Origin: Methanoculleus sp. UBA77
Lineage (GTDB): Archaea; Halobacteriota; Methanomicrobia; Methanomicrobiales; Methanoculleaceae
Length of the DNA: 6,823 nt
Direction of reading: 5' to 3'
NCBI GenBank assembly: GCA_002499455.1
Contig: DALN01000040.1
Coordinates: forward strand, 1 to 6,823
This document shows positions 5,725 through 6,823 of this stretch, piece after piece. The translations under genes were made by a program, and so were the position numbers. Every line of letters starts with the position of its first letter. Position 1 is the first letter of the stretch. The notes beneath the pieces are model-generated. The model did not search any database. It was not told the DNA's origin and saw nothing but the letters and a program-made list of their open reading frames with translations.

Positions 5725-5804
5725 GCGCGAAGACGCGAAGAACGCGAAGTTTACAGAGTTGTTAATACTCCTCTTCGCGGCCTTCGCGCTTTCGCGCCTT
5801 CGCG
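5725..5804. repeat. large inverted repeat of CGCGAAG units in the convergent gap
   Basis: The left arm (5726-5749) carries three CGCGAAG units spaced 8 and 9 bases apart. The right arm (5773-5804) carries four such units (one reading CGCGAAA) on the opposite strand. Aligning the left arm with the inner three units of the right arm (5773-5796) gives 20 of 24 matches with identical unit spacing, around a 23-base AT-richer loop that itself holds a GAGT/ACTC stem (5756-5759 with 5767-5770). It sits between the ends of two convergent genes. Similar GCGAAG-type arrays occur as dispersed intergenic repeats in various prokaryotic genomes; whether this one is dispersed in its genome cannot be seen here. 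No coding potential is supported in 5612-5887. Confidence 0.8.
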
Positions 5805-5860
5805 TGATGCAACACTGTATCGAGCGTGAACACCCGGCAGGTGCGAGGTACCAGGTGCGA

Positions 5861-5888
5861 ACGGGGGACGGAAGGATCGCCTCCCCGT
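5861..5888 (-). terminator. possible weak terminator hairpin after the MATE gene
   Basis: ACGGGG (5861-5866) pairs with CCCCGT (5883-5888), extended by one G-T pair, around a loop of about 14 bases. It overlaps the MATE stop codon. No T-run follows on the minus strand, so this may only be 3'-end structure; the CGCGAAG inverted repeat further downstream could contribute. Confidence 0.3.
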
Positions 5889-6823
5889 CATATCGCCGTG
5901 GCCTTCCAGGTCCCGCCCCGGTACATCGAGAAGAGGAGGCCTGCCTGCAGGGTGACCCCGCAGACCACCGCGAACCAGACGCCGGCGATCCCGATACCGA
6001 GCAGGCCGGGGAGGATGCACGCAAGCGGCACCTGGAAGAGGACCATCGAGATGAGCGTGGCATACATGGGCCTCTTCGTGTCTCCCGCCCCGTTGAGCGC
6101 GAAACCGAGGATGATCGCGACCGCGAGGAGGACATAGAACGGCGCGACAGTCTGCATGTATGAGATGCCGATCTCCGTACTCGCGCCGCTCGGGTCGAAG
6201 ACCTCGATGATCGCGGCCCCGGCGACATAAAAGACCACGCCGACAAGCGCCATGAACCCGCCGTTCATGAGCGCGGAGAGCCTCACCCCTGCCTCCGCCC
6301 GTTCGGGTTTTCTGGCGCCGAGGTTCTGGCCGACGATCACGGCCGTCGCCGTCGCGATGCCGAACCCCGGCATGAGCGCGACCAGTTCGAGCCTCCCGAC
6401 GATCCCGTAGGCGGAGAGGGCCGTGGTCCCGAAGACCGCGACGATCGTCATCATCGCAAGGAACGTGACGCTCCGGAGCCCGGACTGGATGGAGTTCGGG
6501 ACCGCAACCCGGAGCAGCCTCCAGGCGAGCGGGAACTCAAACTTCGTCCTGAGCGAGAAGGGGACCGGTGATCTGCCCGATAGGAGCAGGGCAAACGCCA
6601 CGGCGAAGACCACGCTCCGCGAGAGGACGGTGGCGTATGCCGCGCCGGCGACGCCGAAGGCGGGGACCGCCCCGTAGCCGAAGATGAGGAGCGGGTCGAG
6701 GGCGATATTGAGGATGTTTGCGAAGACCACGAGGAGCATGGGGGTGATGGCGTCACCGCAACTCTGGAACGTTGAGTTGATCACCCAGAGCTCGACCAGC
6801 GTCACGCTGCCGGTGAAGAGGAC
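5888..6823 (-). CDS. MATE-family multidrug/cation exporter, C-terminal part (runs off right edge)
   Basis: A secondary transporter that exports drugs or other organic cations in exchange for Na+ or H+ across the cell membrane. The 311 visible residues contain about eight hydrophobic segments, so roughly the first four of the usual twelve lie outside the window. The reading frame is open to the edge, so the true start is beyond 6823. Signs of the family: NSTFQSCGDAITPM at 16-29 and its pseudo-symmetric counterpart NGAGDTKRPM at 244-253, one in each six-helix half; ANILNIALDPLLIFG after the first copy; FGVAGAAYATVLSR at 56-69; and GQNLGARKPERA at 165-176 after the helix that opens the second half. 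The second half is complete and ends normally. Substrate and coupling ion cannot be read from this fragment. A polysaccharide flippase of the same superfamily is a less likely reading. Confidence 0.92.
   Translation of the reverse strand, partial: VLFTGSVTLVELWVINSTFQSCGDAITPMLLVVFANILNIALDPLLIFGYGAVPAFGVAGAAYATVLSRSVVFAVAFALLLSGRSPVPFSLRTKFEFPLAWRLLRVAVPNSIQSGLRSVTFLAMMTIVAVFGTTALSAYGIVGRLELVALMPGFGIATATAVIVGQNLGARKPERAEAGVRLSALMNGGFMALVGVVFYVAGAAIIEVFDPSGASTEIGISYMQTVAPFYVLLAVAIILGFALNGAGDTKRPMYATLISMVLFQVPLACILPGLLGIGIAGVWFAVVCGVTLQAGLLFSMYRGGTWKATAI

Noticed and set aside
5725..5804. CRISPR array
   Set aside because: The CGCGAAG units are 7-9 bases long with no unique spacers and are arranged head-to-head, so this is an inverted repeat, not a CRISPR.
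5678..6163. Plus-strand frame crossing the inverted repeat into the MATE gene
   Set aside because: It runs through the repeat and then antisense to a clear MATE coding sequence; the translation is low-complexity.

Overview
The window looks like chromosomal DNA from a GC-rich methanogenic archaeon, most likely Methanomicrobiales and close to Methanoculleus. This is inferred from protein content (archaeal-type valyl-tRNA synthetase, archaeal YchF, a stand-alone pyruvate-kinase C-domain protein, a DUF92 membrane protein), from AT-rich TATA-like boxes in GC-rich gaps, and from starts that often lack a Shine-Dalgarno sequence. The species call is from memory of such proteins, not from a search.

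Layout, left to right. (1) 1-846, minus: 5' third of valS, running off the left edge. (2) 847-1042: divergent gap with two GC-rich hairpins. (3) 1043-2239, plus: 398-residue polytopic DUF92 protein. (4) 2240-2452: convergent gap with an oligo-T terminator on each strand. (5) 3885-2453, minus: two-gene unit, a pyruvate-kinase alpha/beta-domain protein followed, with overlapping stop and start, by a six-helix membrane protein of the DUF7847 type. (6) 3886-4008: divergent gap carrying promoters for both directions around a short dyad. (7) 4009-5178, plus: YchF-type P-loop NTPase with a TGS domain. (8) 5291-5611, plus: small unrecognised helical protein with a probably leaderless promoter. (9) 5612-5887: convergent gap with a large inverted repeat built of CGCGAAG units. 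(10) 5888-6823, minus: C-terminal part of a MATE-family exporter, running off the right edge.

The genes do not form one pathway. ValS and YchF belong to translation or ribosome-associated housekeeping. DUF92 may act in isoprenoid-phosphate metabolism by analogy to plant VTE6. The PK-like/membrane pair is a coupled unit of unknown role, and the MATE protein exports drugs or other cations. I see no CRISPR array, RNA gene, insertion sequence, prophage or obvious new system. The items most worth a second look are the CGCGAAG inverted repeat, the coupled pair of unknown function, and the small leaderless gene after ychF.
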